Positions 28,701 through 53,422 of a stretch of DNA of 64,000 nt are shown in pieces (within the stretch, counting starts at the first letter, position 1; each line of letters begins with the position of its first letter). A program made the position numbers and the translations under genes. The stretch lies in the NCBI GenBank assembly GCA_904063045.1, contig CAJFCJ010000031.1, forward strand, positions 186,001 to 250,000. Reading direction: 5' to 3'. Below the pieces are notes generated by a model, which was not told the origin of the DNA, searched no databases, and was given only the letters and a program-made list of their open reading frames with translations. The DNA is from Dimorphilus gyrociliatus. Taxonomy: Eukaryota > Annelida > Polychaeta > Dinophilidae.

Positions 28701-29076
28701 AGAATTAAAAGAAAATAGAGAACAACCCAATCTAAAAGATGCTCTATCGTTAGAAAAGAGTGAAGAAGAAGCAATGCTATTGGGAGGAATGTATGAACAC
28801 GTCGCCAAAGATTTAATTCTAAAAATGCCCGGTATCAATACAAAAAACGCTTATACAATTTTGAATAAAGTTTCCAATGTTGCGGATTTGGCCACCAAAT
28901 CAAAAGAGGATCTTGGAAAGATACTTCACAGCGATATTCATGGTGAAAAATTGTACACTTTTATGAATCATCACGAAACAAGTCAAGGTATTGGAGTTAA
29001 TGCCACCAGACAAAAGGTGGAGAAGAAGAGGTTACAGCTTAAACCGAGGCGTAAAAAGAATGAAAAACTATTTTAA
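25764..29076 (+). CDS. ERCC4: DNA repair endonuclease XPF
   Basis: Catalytic subunit of the XPF-ERCC1 structure-specific nuclease, which makes the 5' incision in nucleotide excision repair and acts in crosslink repair. About 855 residues in roughly 12 exons (human 916). The N-terminal half is the inactive SF2-like helicase region, from [15 protein letters not shown] through [16 protein letters not shown] and IIFKAHK. The middle is acidic and lysine-rich (about 27330-27400, 27800). The ERCC4 nuclease domain lies at about 28290-28700, with [32 protein letters not shown] (the ERKxxxD motif) and [11 protein letters not shown]. The tandem helix-hairpin-helix domain ([17 protein letters not shown], about 28810) gives ERCC1 binding, and the tail is lysine-rich. 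All catalytic acidic residues I can identify are present. Confidence 0.95.
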
Positions 29077-29227
29077 ATAAATGCTATATATTTATATACC
29101 TATGTGTTTAATTAACAAAAAACAGTCTTCAAGATGAATCTTAACAAAGCTCTTTCAAATTTCACTACTTCAAATGGGAATAATATCCTTTCGGTACGAC
29201 CTTCGTCGGAGACCGTGAATTCATTTT

Positions 29228-30040
29228 TTATAGTATAGGGGATGTCATACCATAATATCGTGATATTACACTGCCCTGACAGGTTTTCTGTCTAACTCCA
29301 AGAGGTCTTCTTGTCGAATAAAAATTTGCTAGAGGTTTGTTGCTGTTGTCCAAAAGAACATTTACATCTTCCGTTATTTTTCCGGAAATTCTTCTCAAGA
29401 CATGATTCATCAATCTAATGCCAGCACCAGATTTTCGAACTTGGGTGGCAACGAGACGTAAGGCTTGTTCTTCTAGTTCATATATTGTCTTTTTTCGACC
29501 GCTCGTGATAAATGCCGTCAGAGCTTCTTCAACGTAATTAGAATAAGGAAGGTGACTATTCAATTTCGGTTGGCATTGCTGAAAGCTGCCACTCAAGTTC
29601 GAAACATCTTTGGCTGACCAGGAGGATAGTTGGCTCCTTTGAAACTTAAATTTCCTTCTTGCCGAAACCATTCCTTCATCTTCAATGTACTTTATAATAG
29701 CTTTTCGCTCACCCAACGTATAAGTTCGACGTTCTATACAAAAAATACACAAATATATATATATATATAAGCTTTTACAAGAAAAAAAAGAAAAGGTTCA
29801 ACAAATATTCAACTTACTTTTCTTTCTAATTCTGCACGAGGAAGGAATTGATGGTAAGTCTCCAAAACTAGTTTTTATTAATCTTTCATCTTGTAAATAT
29901 TCAGCATTTTTGGTAATAGGATACATATCGGCATCAGTGTCTATTTCAACAACGTTGTCCGTTTCCATGGCCACTACGTGGTTACCAGAATAGTCATAAT
30001 TGTTATAATTGTTCATTGAGTTAGCGGAAAAACTGCCCAT
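29228..30040 (-). CDS. CENP-B/Psq-like helix-turn-helix protein without transposase domain
   Basis: Two exons (29818-30040 and 29228-29733) join in phase to 242 residues. The N-terminal part is Asn/Asp/Glu-rich. The exon junction creates a basic patch, RKKKRR. It is followed by TYTLGERKAIIKYIEDEG and a helix-turn-helix-like ARRKFKFQRSQLSSWS, resembling Psq/Brinker-type or CENP-B N-terminal DNA-binding domains. A second helical segment (YVEEALTAFITSGRKKTIYE, then LEEQALRLVATQV) resembles the second CENP-B helix-turn-helix. No DDE catalytic region follows, so it is not an active transposase. It may be a transcription factor or a domesticated pogo-like DNA-binding module. The function assignment is inference; the gene structure is good. 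Confidence 0.72.
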
Positions 30041-30216
30041 TGCTTCTCTAGTACTTTTAATTTATGCAGCAAAAAAGTGAATTAACCTCATATTATGAAT
30101 AACTGAATCCTTTTACCAAAAGAGGTCAGGAAACCAAAGTTATCTGCAAAGTTATTAATAAATAAATTGAAAAATTATCAACACTATTCATAATAAAATA
30201 ATAAGAAAAGAGAAAT

Positions 30217-30241
<25 letters not shown>
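30217..30241. repeat. AG dinucleotide repeat
   Basis: About twelve tandem AG units in intergenic DNA. Confidence 0.85.
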
Positions 30242-30248
<7 letters not shown>

Positions 30249-32215
30249 CTTTGATAAAAAGCTATTATAGTTTAGAGAATTGAAATTAGATTTCAAGTAT
30301 TGAAAAACAAATCATTTCAATCTCTCGGATAATTATATATATCAAAAAACTATTATAAGATATTTAATTGTTCAAGTTCTCATTCAGTTGACAAATTTAA
30401 ATTATAATACGAATAAATAAGCCATAATAAAGCAAACTATACCTGGGCTCTTAGATTAGTGCAGCAAAAAAGGAGAAGGCAGCGTTTTTAACTCGGTAAC
30501 CCGAGGACAAGGGTATCGATTTGGTGGTGATTTGCGGTATTTATACCTAAATTCAACACTACTCAACTTCCAAGTTGTCCTCAGTAAAAAATTGTTTGTC
30601 TTTAACTTTTAGAACTCTATAAAAAATGGAAAAAAGCTAAAAAACAAAGTTGTTTTTGAGCATAAATCACCTTTTAAAGGAACTAATCCGACCTTTTCAG
30701 AATTTTATTGATTATTTGATGGAAATTCTACGAAAATTAGAGGATTTTTTGTAAAAAAATTGCTAAATAAAGGCTATTTTTTAGTTAATTTTTCAAAAAA
30801 TTAAAAAAAATTAAAGAAACAATCATTAAAATATATAAATATTCATAAATATGTAAATTTTCCTAAGAATATTTGAATATTTTTAAATAATAATTATTCA
30901 AATTTATTATTTATCGGTTATTTAAAGTGAAAAATGTATGGAAAGATTTTATTAATAATCTAATAATAAAGTTAATCGACCTGGAAAATGGATGAAGAAA
31001 ACATGTTTTTTTTTAATAAAAAAAACCAGCAACGTGCAAAAATTCATCATAAAAAAGAAGGTTAATTTTTGTTATCTTCAAGGAAAAAGCGCGTATAATG
31101 AAATAAGATAAACAATTAGAATAAATGATATGGTCATTTATCCCCTTTCTTCTCTTCTTTCTTCTTTTTTTCTGCTCCTCCTTCTCTTATATCTCTCCTT
31201 CTATTTTTTATTCCTATTTAGTTTTTCAGCTTGATAAAATTAATATATGAGATAAATTTAGCAAACTGTCAATTGGATATTTTTATTATCTCGTTTCCAA
31301 CTGTTCCCGTAGAGTGATGTCCTCTCGAAGGATTTTGTTCAATTTACAAATGACAAATTAATTATGAGTCGTTAAGTTAATCAACAATTGTATCCGAAAC
31401 TAATAATAATAGAACTTTAAAGTATAAAATCTTTATAAACATCTATACAATACGCTCAAAAACATAGTTTGGCCGGACAGATAATGATAATAAGGGAAAG
31501 TTTCAAAGGGTAATTGTTATCGTTTTATAGAGCTTCAATATTGAAAGTTAATCGAGAAACATATCAATTAGGGCGTTTGAGGTAAAGATTATAAAAGGGA
31601 GAGAAATTTTAGATGTAAAAAAAAAGGAAGAGAGGAAACAATTTTTCCTGTGATGAATGAAATAAATTCAAATGATCGGAAAACAAAAGGGACAACTAAC
31701 TAAATGAAACTAGGATAGAGAAACAGTCAGCATCTTTTAGACTTTCCTACTTCAAAGAGAGATTTGAAAGCTTTACAGTTTTTGATTAAAATATTTAGGC
31801 TAAAGAATCCTGATAGTTGGAGGAGACAATAGTTTGGTACTATGGTTATTAATCATTCATACTAACTCTTCAGAGGAGTAAAAGAAAACTTCAGAAGAGG
31901 CAGTTAGTCATTATTATTGTTAGGTGTGCTGATAAGATGTCGTAAAGTGACGAAAAAGGGAATAAATCCATCATCTATGTAAAGCTTCTTCACGAAGAGT
32001 AATTAACAATATACTACAACAAGTAAATATTTGGACAAAGAGAAATTTTTTTCCATCATTCTATTTAAGATTCTCTTTCAAATCCTTTGGCAAATTTCCA
32101 AATGATTTTAATGAATCTGTCAAGATAACAAAAGTAGTCTAATGAGTTGATTAGACGAAATATTCCCTTTCTTTCCTTTCATAATATTCTTACAAACAAA
32201 ATAAATAACAAGACT

Positions 32216-32260
32216 TTCTGCCTCCCTCCCTCCATCCCTCCCTCCCTCTCTCCTCCCTTT
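32216..32260. repeat. CCCT-type pyrimidine repeat
   Basis: Imperfect CCCT units form a strand-asymmetric polypyrimidine tract. It makes spurious open frames on both strands. Confidence 0.8.
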
Positions 32261-32803
32261 AATAATTACAAACCATATAGGAAGATATATCAGCATATAT
32301 TTATGCATTTATGCAAAACTGCTGATTAAGCACAATCTATTTTACATGGAATAAATGATTCACAAAATATTCTCTAAAAGATTTAGAATAAAACAAAAGG
32401 GGAAGATGAAAGGAATTGTTTCATTATTCGATTTACTGTTTGGCATATTCATTAGAGATAAGTAGAAAGATGATGAAGGAAGATAATGGCTGGCAAGTAA
32501 AGAATAGAAAAACACAATCCGAAAAGAATAGGCGTACATCATCAGTTGGAATAGATGATAATAGAAATGGAAAATTAGTGTTGATGAGGAATTTCTATAA
32601 GCTGGGAGAAGAGGGGGATAGGTAAGGGAATATAGGAAGATAGAAGGAAAATATACTGACTTATAAAATAGGATTTCCGGTTTATATTCAGATGAAATGC
32701 AAACAACAAACACGTCTCTTGATATTTTACAATACCAAATTTATCATGGGATACAAAAAATATTGAAAATTGTCTTGCTAACTCTGTTTTGCTTTTGACA
32801 AAG

Positions 32804-32826
32804 AGAAAGAGAGAGAGAGAGAGAGG
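32804..32826. repeat. GA dinucleotide repeat
   Basis: Run of GA units inside a longer purine-rich stretch. Confidence 0.8.
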
Positions 32827-33421
32827 GAGGAAGAAGTGGAGACAGAAAGAATATATGCTATATAAATCCTATGATGTTGAATTGAAATGTAGATGACGGA
32901 TAAAATTAGCCAAATTAATGTAGTCAATTATATTGTTTTTTTTTAAGGATTAATTAACTGTCTGAAAGTAGCAAGTGTCCTTCTCTTCCTATAAAATGAA
33001 GGATGTTGAAGAGAGATTACTCTCAGTCTATTCATGATAGAAGATGCAAAAAGATTTTTTAAAACTATAACATAAGGCAAGAATAAGTTTTTTTTGTCCT
33101 TTTTATATTAATTGGTTTCACGCTGAAAGTAACTAAATGAAATAATCCCGTGAAAATAAAAGAAACGTAAGAAACCAAAGGAAGATTAGCCTTGTTAAAG
33201 GACAGCACATTTTTTTAGCACCCCAACCTTGAAAATAAACTTGAAATAGGAAGTATCCCTGGATGAGCTTTATTCTATGTTTTGTATAAATAGACTAAAT
33301 TGGCAAAATTTACTTTTCGAGGTGCTTCAATGCAGTATAAAAAAAACCATCTGGGCCTGTGAAAAGTTGGTGCAAGAATAAGAAAAGAGAGAAATTATTT
33401 ATAAATCTTTAAGAGAATAAA

Positions 33422-33443
33422 AGAGAGAGAGAGAGAGAGAGAA
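33422..33443. repeat. AG dinucleotide repeat
   Basis: About ten AG units in intergenic DNA. Confidence 0.8.
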
Positions 33444-34494
33444 TGAACTAATAGAAAAGATGCTAAAAAATATATTTTTCTATTTCTCCCTCAGATACTG
33501 TCACTTATAGAGGAGAGAGAAGAATTCTTAAATTTTATCTCTCATAGGCTTTTAAGTAGTTTCGTGCCCTTCTTTCAAACTTGTTCATTTTATCGCCAGT
33601 ACATTTAAAGAAGCCATTTTTTAACACGACTAATCCAGTAGTGCAGCTTCTCTTACTAATAATTAGTTTTCCTTTATTAATTGAATTCACAGAAAATTCA
33701 ACTATTTAACTTTTTTCTTCCCTTTTTTCCCTTTATTTTGCTCTTCTCCTTTTTTCTTTTCTTTCTTTTTAAAAAAAAAAGTTTTTTTTAATTCTACAAT
33801 TATTAAATTCCTAAATTTTTTATAGTAAAAATAGTGACAGATGATTCACAAGTGATGCGTACTTCCACCAAGATCTTACTTCCGCTTAAAAATATATGAC
33901 TAACTGGAAAATATTAGAGTATATTTAAAAAACCGAACTAATTTTATAAAGAAATAAAACGTAGGCACATTTCTTGTCAATATAGGCCTAAAACATTGAT
34001 TGTAATAGAATCTAGAGCTGATTAACGTAAAAAATATTTAAACTTAGCAATTTATTTGAAAAATAAATGATAATATAATGAGATAAGGATGAATTGCATT
34101 GTGTTTTACTATTTTATAGTTTGATGAATAATGAAATCGTGCTACATTTCTAAAGGAAATGTATTTGTTTGTTAATGTAACAAATTTGTATTAGAAACCT
34201 TTTATAAATTTGGATAATTCACTATTGTTAATTATTCCATTTCGTAAAAAAGGTTATTTAAAAATAGACATCAAAATGCTTGTTGTTAAAAGTGCCATTA
34301 GACTGCGAGTCTATCGGGGAGAATTAAAATGGCCGTCTATACAGTCAAATAGTACTCCACTATTCTAAGCGTGATACTCGTTAATAAAGTATTTTCTCGA
34401 AAGTACCAAATTGTGGTTTAGAGGAAGCGGAAATTAACGGAGCGGTTGATAGACAACATCTAGACTAATAAATAGAATCAATAATAAACGAACT

Positions 34495-36115
34495 ATGGCT
34501 GTGCCACAAACTGATTCTGTGGACGAAAAACCAGCTAGTAGGAAACCTAAAGGTATTCTTTGACATTTAGTACTAAAATTTGGACTGATCATCAAATTTT
34601 AACTTGTAACTGTTGATAACTGAAACATCAGGTTATTCTATCAATGGAGATTAAACATTCATAATTCATTACAGATTCAAAGTTTAAACAACAAAAATTG
34701 CCTGCCTGGCAGCCAATTCTAACTGCACAGACCGTTTTACCCGTATTTGCCGCGATAGGAATAGCTTTCATACCCATAGGAATTGCCCTATTAATCACAT
34801 CAAACAATGTAATATCCTTTGATAAACGTTCACAACGATAACGACTAAATCACTATTATTTGTTTATAGGTGATGGAAATAAAAAAAGATTATACACACT
34901 GCAATGATACAGAGACAGGGCAGTCGTGCGCTCGCGTTATCAGGGATGGTACCAAAAAGACCTGTAAATGCGAAGTTAAGTTTAACATTGCAGAGGGAGA
35001 AGAATTAAAAGGAAATGTCTATCTCTATTATGGCCTATCGAATTTTTATCAAAACCACAGAAGATATGTTAGATCTAGAGATGACGATCAATTAAGGGGA
35101 GAAACTGGTAAACTAACCGACTATTGCGATCCGTATAAAGATGAAAAAAATTCGACAAGCGGTAAAACCTTTAAATACGCTCCATGTGGTTCAATTGCCA
35201 ATAGTTTTTTTCAAGGTATATATATATAATTGTATATATTCGTATTTAAAAAAATAGAATTTTTTTATACGAAAATAGAATGTTCGATAATAATTTTGTT
35301 TGTTTATTTACCTATCCAGACAGATTTAGTTTATCTTACCAAAAACCGAATAAAGAATACGTTACAGCTAAATTAAAAAATACTGGTATTGCATGGTCAA
35401 CGGATAAAAGAGTCAAGTTTAACAATCCGGGTGGTAAACCTTTAAAAGAAGGTTTGCACTATTTATAAACAAATATACTAATATATATGTATAATTAACT
35501 AATTATTTACATATAAAACGGACAGCCTTTAAAGATACAATAAAGCCGAAAAATTGGCTGAAACCTGTCTATGAATTGGATACTGAAAATGAAGATAATA
35601 ACGGTTATAAAAACGAAGATTTAATAGTATGGATGCGTACCGCAGCTTTAAATACTTTTAGGAAATTGCATAGAATAGTTGATACAAGTGATGAATATTT
35701 TAAGTAAGTTTCTTCAATATACAGAGATGCACATCTCTTTTCAAACTTCAACATCAATTATGCTTATTAATAATGTAATAATATTATAATTAGAGACGGA
35801 TTGAGAGCTGGAAACTATAAAATTGATGTAGATTATTCTTTTGAAGTAGACTCCTTTAAAGGGAAGAAGTATATAATACTAACAACAACATCTTGGCTAG
35901 GAGGAAAGAACCCTTTTTTGGGTATTGCTTATATTGTTACTGGAAGCGTTTGTATTGTTTTGGCGGTTGTATTTTTTATAATTCATATAAAAATAGGAAA
36001 AAAGTAAGTTACATACTTTTTTTATAAATCTCAAAAATAACTTTAACTAAACATATCTCTTGTTGTAGACCGCATGAAATGGTATCGAATGTAGATAGTA
36101 GTACGGAATATTAGA
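34495..36115 (+). CDS. TMEM30A: CDC50/TMEM30-family phospholipid flippase subunit
   Basis: Beta subunit of P4-ATPase lipid flippases, needed for their exit from the ER. The exon chain starts [19 protein letters not shown] (34495) and continues through about 34675-34808, 34870-35215, 35319-35453, 35519-35704, 35794-36005 and 36069-36115, for about 340 residues. The first membrane helix follows [17 protein letters not shown] (about 34700-34800). The large extracellular domain has paired Cys ([14 protein letters not shown]), the conserved [22 protein letters not shown], and [11 protein letters not shown]. The second helix is in [20 protein letters not shown] (about 35917-35980). The family keeps both termini cytosolic, consistent with the short basic tails. 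Vertebrate TMEM30A/B/C cannot be distinguished from here. Confidence 0.94.
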
Positions 36116-36268
36116 AGGATGATCAGGAAAAATTAGAAAATTAATGCTGATTATGATCATCGTCATGACGAAAAGAAGTTCGCATTTTAAGCATTCCTTT
36201 TACAATTCAAAAGAACAAAAGATTTTGGCCAATTTGTTTTTTATTCATTAGACATACTCCCCCCCCCC

Positions 36269-36304
<36 letters not shown>

Positions 36305-36683
36305 TCTTCCTTTCTTTCTTAATTCTTTTGACGCTCACTGTCTTTTCCTCTCTCTTTCTCTCTCTCCCTCTCTCTCTATTAATCCTATTAGAGCATCCAC
36401 TAATACAGTTTTAGACTTTTTTGTTTACTATATTCATTTTTTTAAAATATTCAATTTATATTTTCATAAAATATTGCAAATTTATGCTTTTCTCTCCTTT
36501 TCTCTGCAATGAAATCCACCTATTTAATTCCTTTTTTCCTCAATGAAGATTTATTGTATTTTATATAATCTTGCTCTTGTAAATTATATGCAAACTTGTT
36601 TTAATATTAAGCGAATGTGATGTTATAACTTATTTATGTATGTACATATGAACTGTATATTTATCTTTCTCTCTCTCTTTGTC

Positions 36684-36715
<32 letters not shown>

Positions 36716-37332
36716 AAAAGAGGCAAAGTACTACCAGTGTGAACTATTTCCTAGTCGTTGGTTGCTTCTTACAAACAATGAGCCTAAGTAAAACATAACT
36801 TTATGGTGATTATTGTCATATAATACTACGTCAGGACGATTTAGCTTTTCAAAATTACTCATTTACATTGGGAGAGAGAGAGAGAGAGAGTATCTAAATA
36901 AAAATTTTACAAAGCTAAAATACGTTTGTTGTTCAATTGATTTCTGTAGGTTTTCTTCTTTTATATACAAAGTTTATATATATATATAATACATAGGATT
37001 GTTAAAGATTAGTTGTTTGTAAGTTTTAAGGAAAACGATTAAGTGTATATATATACACTGTCTATAAGTATATACCTAATATATCCAGTATACAAAGGTA
37101 TACATTTATACAGTAAAAGAATAAAAAGCAAAATGGAAACCGTCCGCTTATAAAGGTATCATTGTTATCATATATGTTTTGTTTTGTTGTTGTTTTTTTT
37201 CAATACATTCGGAAAAAGAACGAGAAAATGCTTTAATGATCGAAAACATCGAACGTACAATAAAAAATATCAAAACAGCCAAACGAATAAAAGCAAACGG
37301 ACTAGAACGACAGATATGTTTTGAGATCGTTT
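36116..37332. other. Convergent 3' region of CDC50 and NF1
   Basis: This holds both 3' UTRs and is rich in CT repeats and TA runs. No gene was seen. The C-run followed by a CT repeat at 36259-36302 could be unstable. Confidence 0.55.
36259..36302. repeat. Poly-C run then CT repeat
   Basis: Twelve C residues are followed by about fifteen CT units, in the 3' flank of CDC50. Confidence 0.9.
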
Positions 37333-49504
<12,172 letters not shown>

Positions 49505-52091
49505 TCGGTAGCTTCTCTATAGCGTTTAGCTCTTTACGGATCGCTATACATGTGTAAATTTTACAAAATATCTGCAGACAATACTTGAGCTTCTACGCGC
49601 ATGGCCGCATGCGTAAAGCCGTAAAAGCAAATAATGAGCTGGAATGGCGCCCTTTTTCAAATATCATATCTAAAACACTATTTCAATATGGCGATGCTCT
49701 TTGCGGTATAGGCGGCCATTTTTTAAATATAGATCAGTTGCAGTCGAATATTTTTAGCGCCACCTATTCTACCCTAAGCTATTTAAATTTTTTTCAGCAT
49801 CTAAGCTTTCTAATACCTCCAATGACAAGTTTTTTCAATGTAATAGGCATTTAGGGATCAACATCAAATGCAAAGAGAATGCATTAAAACGAACGAAAAA
49901 TATTTAAAAGCTAAAACATAAACACATTGATTAATGCACCCCAACCGGTGAAATGTATTTCCGCGAAGATATTGATCGATTCTTAATTAGGGAGCCATTT
50001 TAATTTTGTTACCCTAGATAATGGGCAAATTTCTGAGAAATTCAATAATATTACAAAATTCTCAGCTGACTACTATCAGTTGACAACGTGGATGAGTCAT
50101 TGAGAACCAGCGTTGAAGATTTAACTGATGTCTCCAATAGCGACAAGGAGACGAACCTGTTGAAAATTACAAGTTCCAATGCAGCCCTATAAGAAATGAG
50201 TAGAGAGTGGTAATAGTATACTTTATTACTGAAAGTGTAGAAGTTGTTTGTTGTAAATAATCTTTTTTCATCCCTTATAGAAACATAGTGAACTTTTAAC
50301 CTTAGTGAACCAAATAACCATTCGCCAATATTTCAACTAGTGCTAAGATAGTCAATCAAAATGTTTTCGTTTACTTAATTGTTGGCGAAAAGAGGGCTGG
50401 GCAACGGCGTTTCTTTTTTTTTCTGTTAAATTAATTGTAACGTTACTCCCATATAGTTTTTTTTTTCTGAATTTAGCCATTAAATATATATCTTTTCTTT
50501 GAAGATATTTTTTCTAAAATTATTCCCCTCTTTTTTTGTGTAAGAAAAACTTTCTATAGTAATAAAATTCGTATTGTTTTTTGTTTTGTTTTGTTTTGTT
50601 TTTCTCCGTTTTCTCTATTTCAGACAAACTTCTCTTTTAGTAACAATTTCATATATATATATATATACAAGTTTGTCAAAAAAAACATATACACACACAC
50701 ACACACACACAGGTATTTATTTTCAAAAATTTTGTTGCAGTTTTTAAATGACACCTTATTTAGCTATACTAGCTTCAATTTGTCATGAAAATGTAGAAGA
50801 TGTTGAAGGTCATCTTTTTTATTTTTTTTTCTGCTAACTTCATCAGAAAATATGTTAATGAGACTGATAAAAAGCAATCTCTTTCGCAATTGTTTCCATA
50901 ATTCTTTCACATTGTACAGTTTCCTAGTCTATAAACGTAAAATCATAAAATATGTGACGTCATAAAGTGTTTAACTATATATATATATATTATCAATACA
51001 TTTTCTACTTTCAATGAAAAAGAACTATTCTGTTCAGAAATGAATACAACATGCCGAAGGAAGAGATGAAAAAATGTTCCTACAGAAATATTTCATCTGA
51101 TTAACTCAATTAAATATTACATTGCAAATAGCATCAATTGAGTTCTATAAAAAGGTATGTAATTAATTACGTAAAGGTGAAAAGAAAGTTTATATAGTCG
51201 ATTAATCCATATAATTTAAGATTAAAGAAAGAGACGAAAAAGTTTAGGACAATTGAAAACCAAAAAGAACAGTTTTATCGTCTATGTCTAAGCATTCAGT
51301 TTTCTGGTAAAATATTAATAGTTTTCTAAGAAAAATATTAATTTTTCGCTTTTATTTAAGCATATAATTCCCCTTTTATGAATATTCATCGTTAATCGGA
51401 TAGTCTTAAATAATGGATTTAAGAAAATTTTGAAAGGAAACATAATGAGATAGTAATTGAAATGGTATTTATAAGTAAAACTATTCTAGTTTATGAAATT
51501 CATCATATATGCTGTAAAATATTGAAATATTACATTGATTATACTAGTCTAATTATAAGGTTAGATTAAATATGAAATTACACAAGACGTCTAACAAATG
51601 CATAAATTTCAGGGATAATGAATGAAATTAATAAGAATACACTACTTGTGGATTGGAGAACTGGCTTTGAATACAAAACTACTTCTTGGTGAATAAATTT
51701 GTGAGATGGATAAGCCTATAATAGGAATTAGTAATATACCTTTCGTAACGGGGGCAATTAGTGGAAATGTAAGCATTAATTGTTATAGGAAGTTGGTCAT
51801 TACATATTTAGCATAGCCTGTTTATCAATATTGATGAGTTCCTCTGTTTATTGTCATAATACGTATCGTTTAGCAAATACTTTACACATATTCTACTAAT
51901 ACAGCTATATTTATTAAAAATTCATATTACATATATTCGAAATTAAAGAGGGTAAGTCTGAATATCTTGGATAGATGCTTCGTAAGCGAAAGTAAATTAG
52001 GTAAAACGTTTCAACGATTGAACTTGGTGAAAGAAAGTTAGTGATAAAGTAATAAACAACAGAGTCGGTTAATGGACGGGGCAAAATTGCT
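49505..52091. other. Interval between divergent NF1 and small secreted peptide gene
   Basis: This is 2.6 kb, AT-rich, with TA and CA microsatellites at about 50650-50711. The 89-codon frame at 49585-49854 lies in the NF1 upstream region and looks accidental. No gene or RNA was recognised. Confidence 0.5.
50650..50711. repeat. TA and CA microsatellites
   Basis: About nine TA units, a short spacer with an A-run, then about ten CA units. Confidence 0.85.
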
Positions 52092-52157
52092 ATGACGCTT
52101 CCTTTCCGGAAAGCGGGCAAAGCAATCGTGCGTCATTGGGCATCGAGGAATAGAAGG

Positions 52158-52549
52158 ATGAGGATAAAGTACATGTCCCTAGCAATACTTTTAATTTTCG
52201 TCGTACTTGGCGGATGTTATAAACAGGAATGTGGTAGTAATCCAATAACCGAATTACAATCCATCGCCAAGAGAGCAGGTACTCTTTTCTTTCTCTTTTT
52301 AAAAACTTTTTATTAATTTATTCAAAGAATTCGTGAATTTTTATACTTAATTATTATTATTGGCGTTCTGCGGATATTAATTAAAAATCAACAGGGGTTA
52401 GTCTTGAAAAAGTTCTATCCACCCTCAAGGAACTTGATGGTAGCAAATACGACAGATTGAAGATTGACTTCCTATCATATGCCTACTGTGTTGGTCTATT
52501 CGATACGGGATACTTTCGTAAGAAAAGATCTCCCCCGTCCACTGCATAA
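52158..52549 (+). CDS. Small secreted protein, possible prohormone
   Basis: I do not recognise the family. Two exons (52158-52278 and 52395-52549) join in phase to 91 residues. The chosen Met gives a clear signal peptide: MRIKYMSLAILLIFVVLGGC, with a basic start, a hydrophobic core and small residues. An in-frame upstream Met at 52092 would add 22 basic residues and bury the signal. The mature part has Cys in CYKQEC, a basic pair in IAKRAG, an amphipathic stretch (SLEKVLSTLKEL, KYDRLKIDFLSYAYC) and a strong furin-type site RKKR seven residues from the end. Size, signal peptide, few Cys and dibasic sites fit a neuropeptide or peptide-hormone precursor. That role is inference. It lies between NF1 and MZT2. 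Confidence 0.6.
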
Positions 52550-52867
52550 AAAAGTAAGAGAGAAAAGAGAATATCAAGAAAGAAGCTTATTGTTGTCTGC
52601 TTCAATTCGTTAACAGCTTGATCCGAAATAAACGCAATTAGATAGGTAAAAAAAGAGGGAACTCCTGCTGAAGCAACTGGACTGAGTATTATGAAAATAA
52701 ATTGCTGCCATTTAAAAAAAAAATCGCCGATATATTCAATGATCAAAAGTAAAATTCGCTTATTGTGCAAATTTTTGCTCTCCGGGCGGCTTAGTAATTC
52801 GTGTCCAAATGTTCAAATATTAAATAAAAAAAAGAAAACAGAAAACAAAGACAGCTTATCATTTCAA

Positions 52868-53422
52868 TCAAATATCTTCGCTAGGGTACGAGGCTAGGTT
52901 CTTTCGAATACCCACAAGATCGATCGATTGAGGCTGCTTTTCTTTCTTCTCTTCCATAGTCTGCCTCATCTTAAATGCCAACGCTAAACCAACCGGGCTA
53001 TCTGCTTTGGCCGCTTGTTTATTATGAGATATTTTTGCGGCTCTTCTTACATCTTCTCGTCGCGTTGTCGTATAACTGTCCGACAAAGGGGTTTTCCTCG
53101 TTTCTTGAGCTTTCACTTCTGTAGCTTTAGAAGTTAGCTGCCAAGAGTTATATTTATCACCCAAAGTTTCTTTAGATTTTGGAGGATTGACACGCCGACT
53201 GCTATTACACATCAGTAGTATAACCTTCGCTATTACCGCTGGTTCAAAGTTGCGTTTTAACAATTCATTTAAATGGTCGAAAACGTGTGGCGGGATTAGA
53301 GCGCCACTTAACATGGATAACTCGTATAGTTCCATTTCTCTCTTTTGAAACGTTTGCTGGCCAACACCTCTAAATATTTCAGCCGTTCTCTTTAGTTCTT
53401 GAATGTTCCTTTCGTCTTTCAT
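52868..53422 (-). CDS. MZT2: Mitotic-spindle organizing protein 2 (MZT2/MOZART2)
   Basis: Small subunit of the gamma-tubulin ring complex at centrosomes and spindle poles. Single exon, 184 residues (human 158). The conserved helical core is near the N-terminus: REMELYELSMLSGALIPPHV, FDHLNELLKRNFEPAVIAKV, ILLMCNSSRR. The rest is a polar, basic, low-complexity tail, as in orthologues. The start codon directly follows a TTTAG splice acceptor on the minus strand, and the PGAP4 stop lies only 115 bp upstream. The 5' end must therefore come from a spliced leader or a very short 5' exon. Confidence 0.88.
   Translation of the reverse strand: MKDERNIQELKRTAEIFRGVGQQTFQKREMELYELSMLSGALIPPHVFDHLNELLKRNFEPAVIAKVILLMCNSSRRVNPPKSKETLGDKYNSWQLTSKATEVKAQETRKTPLSDSYTTTRREDVRRAAKISHNKQAAKADSPVGLALAFKMRQTMEEKKEKQPQSIDLVGIRKNLASYPSEDI

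Larger units (their letters stand above)
30041..34494. other. Gene-poor interval upstream of CENP-B-like gene (-) and CDC50 (+)
   Basis: This is 4.5 kb of AT-rich DNA between divergent genes, with several simple repeats (AG at 30217, CCCT at 32216, GA at 32806 and 33422). Open frames here are under 120 codons and low complexity. 5' UTR exons are possible, but I saw none that I could support. Confidence 0.5.

Noticed and set aside
32216-32260. Glycine/arginine-rich frame on the minus strand at the CCCT repeat
   Set aside because: Produced by the simple repeat, with no start context or continuation.
36259-36302. Regular repeats that might suggest a CRISPR-like array or telomeric tract
   Set aside because: It is a mononucleotide and dinucleotide repeat without spacers or telomere units.
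49585-49854. 89-codon open frame just upstream of NF1 on the plus strand
   Set aside because: It sits in the NF1 promoter/5' region, shows no recognisable domain, and has no supporting splice sites or neighbours.
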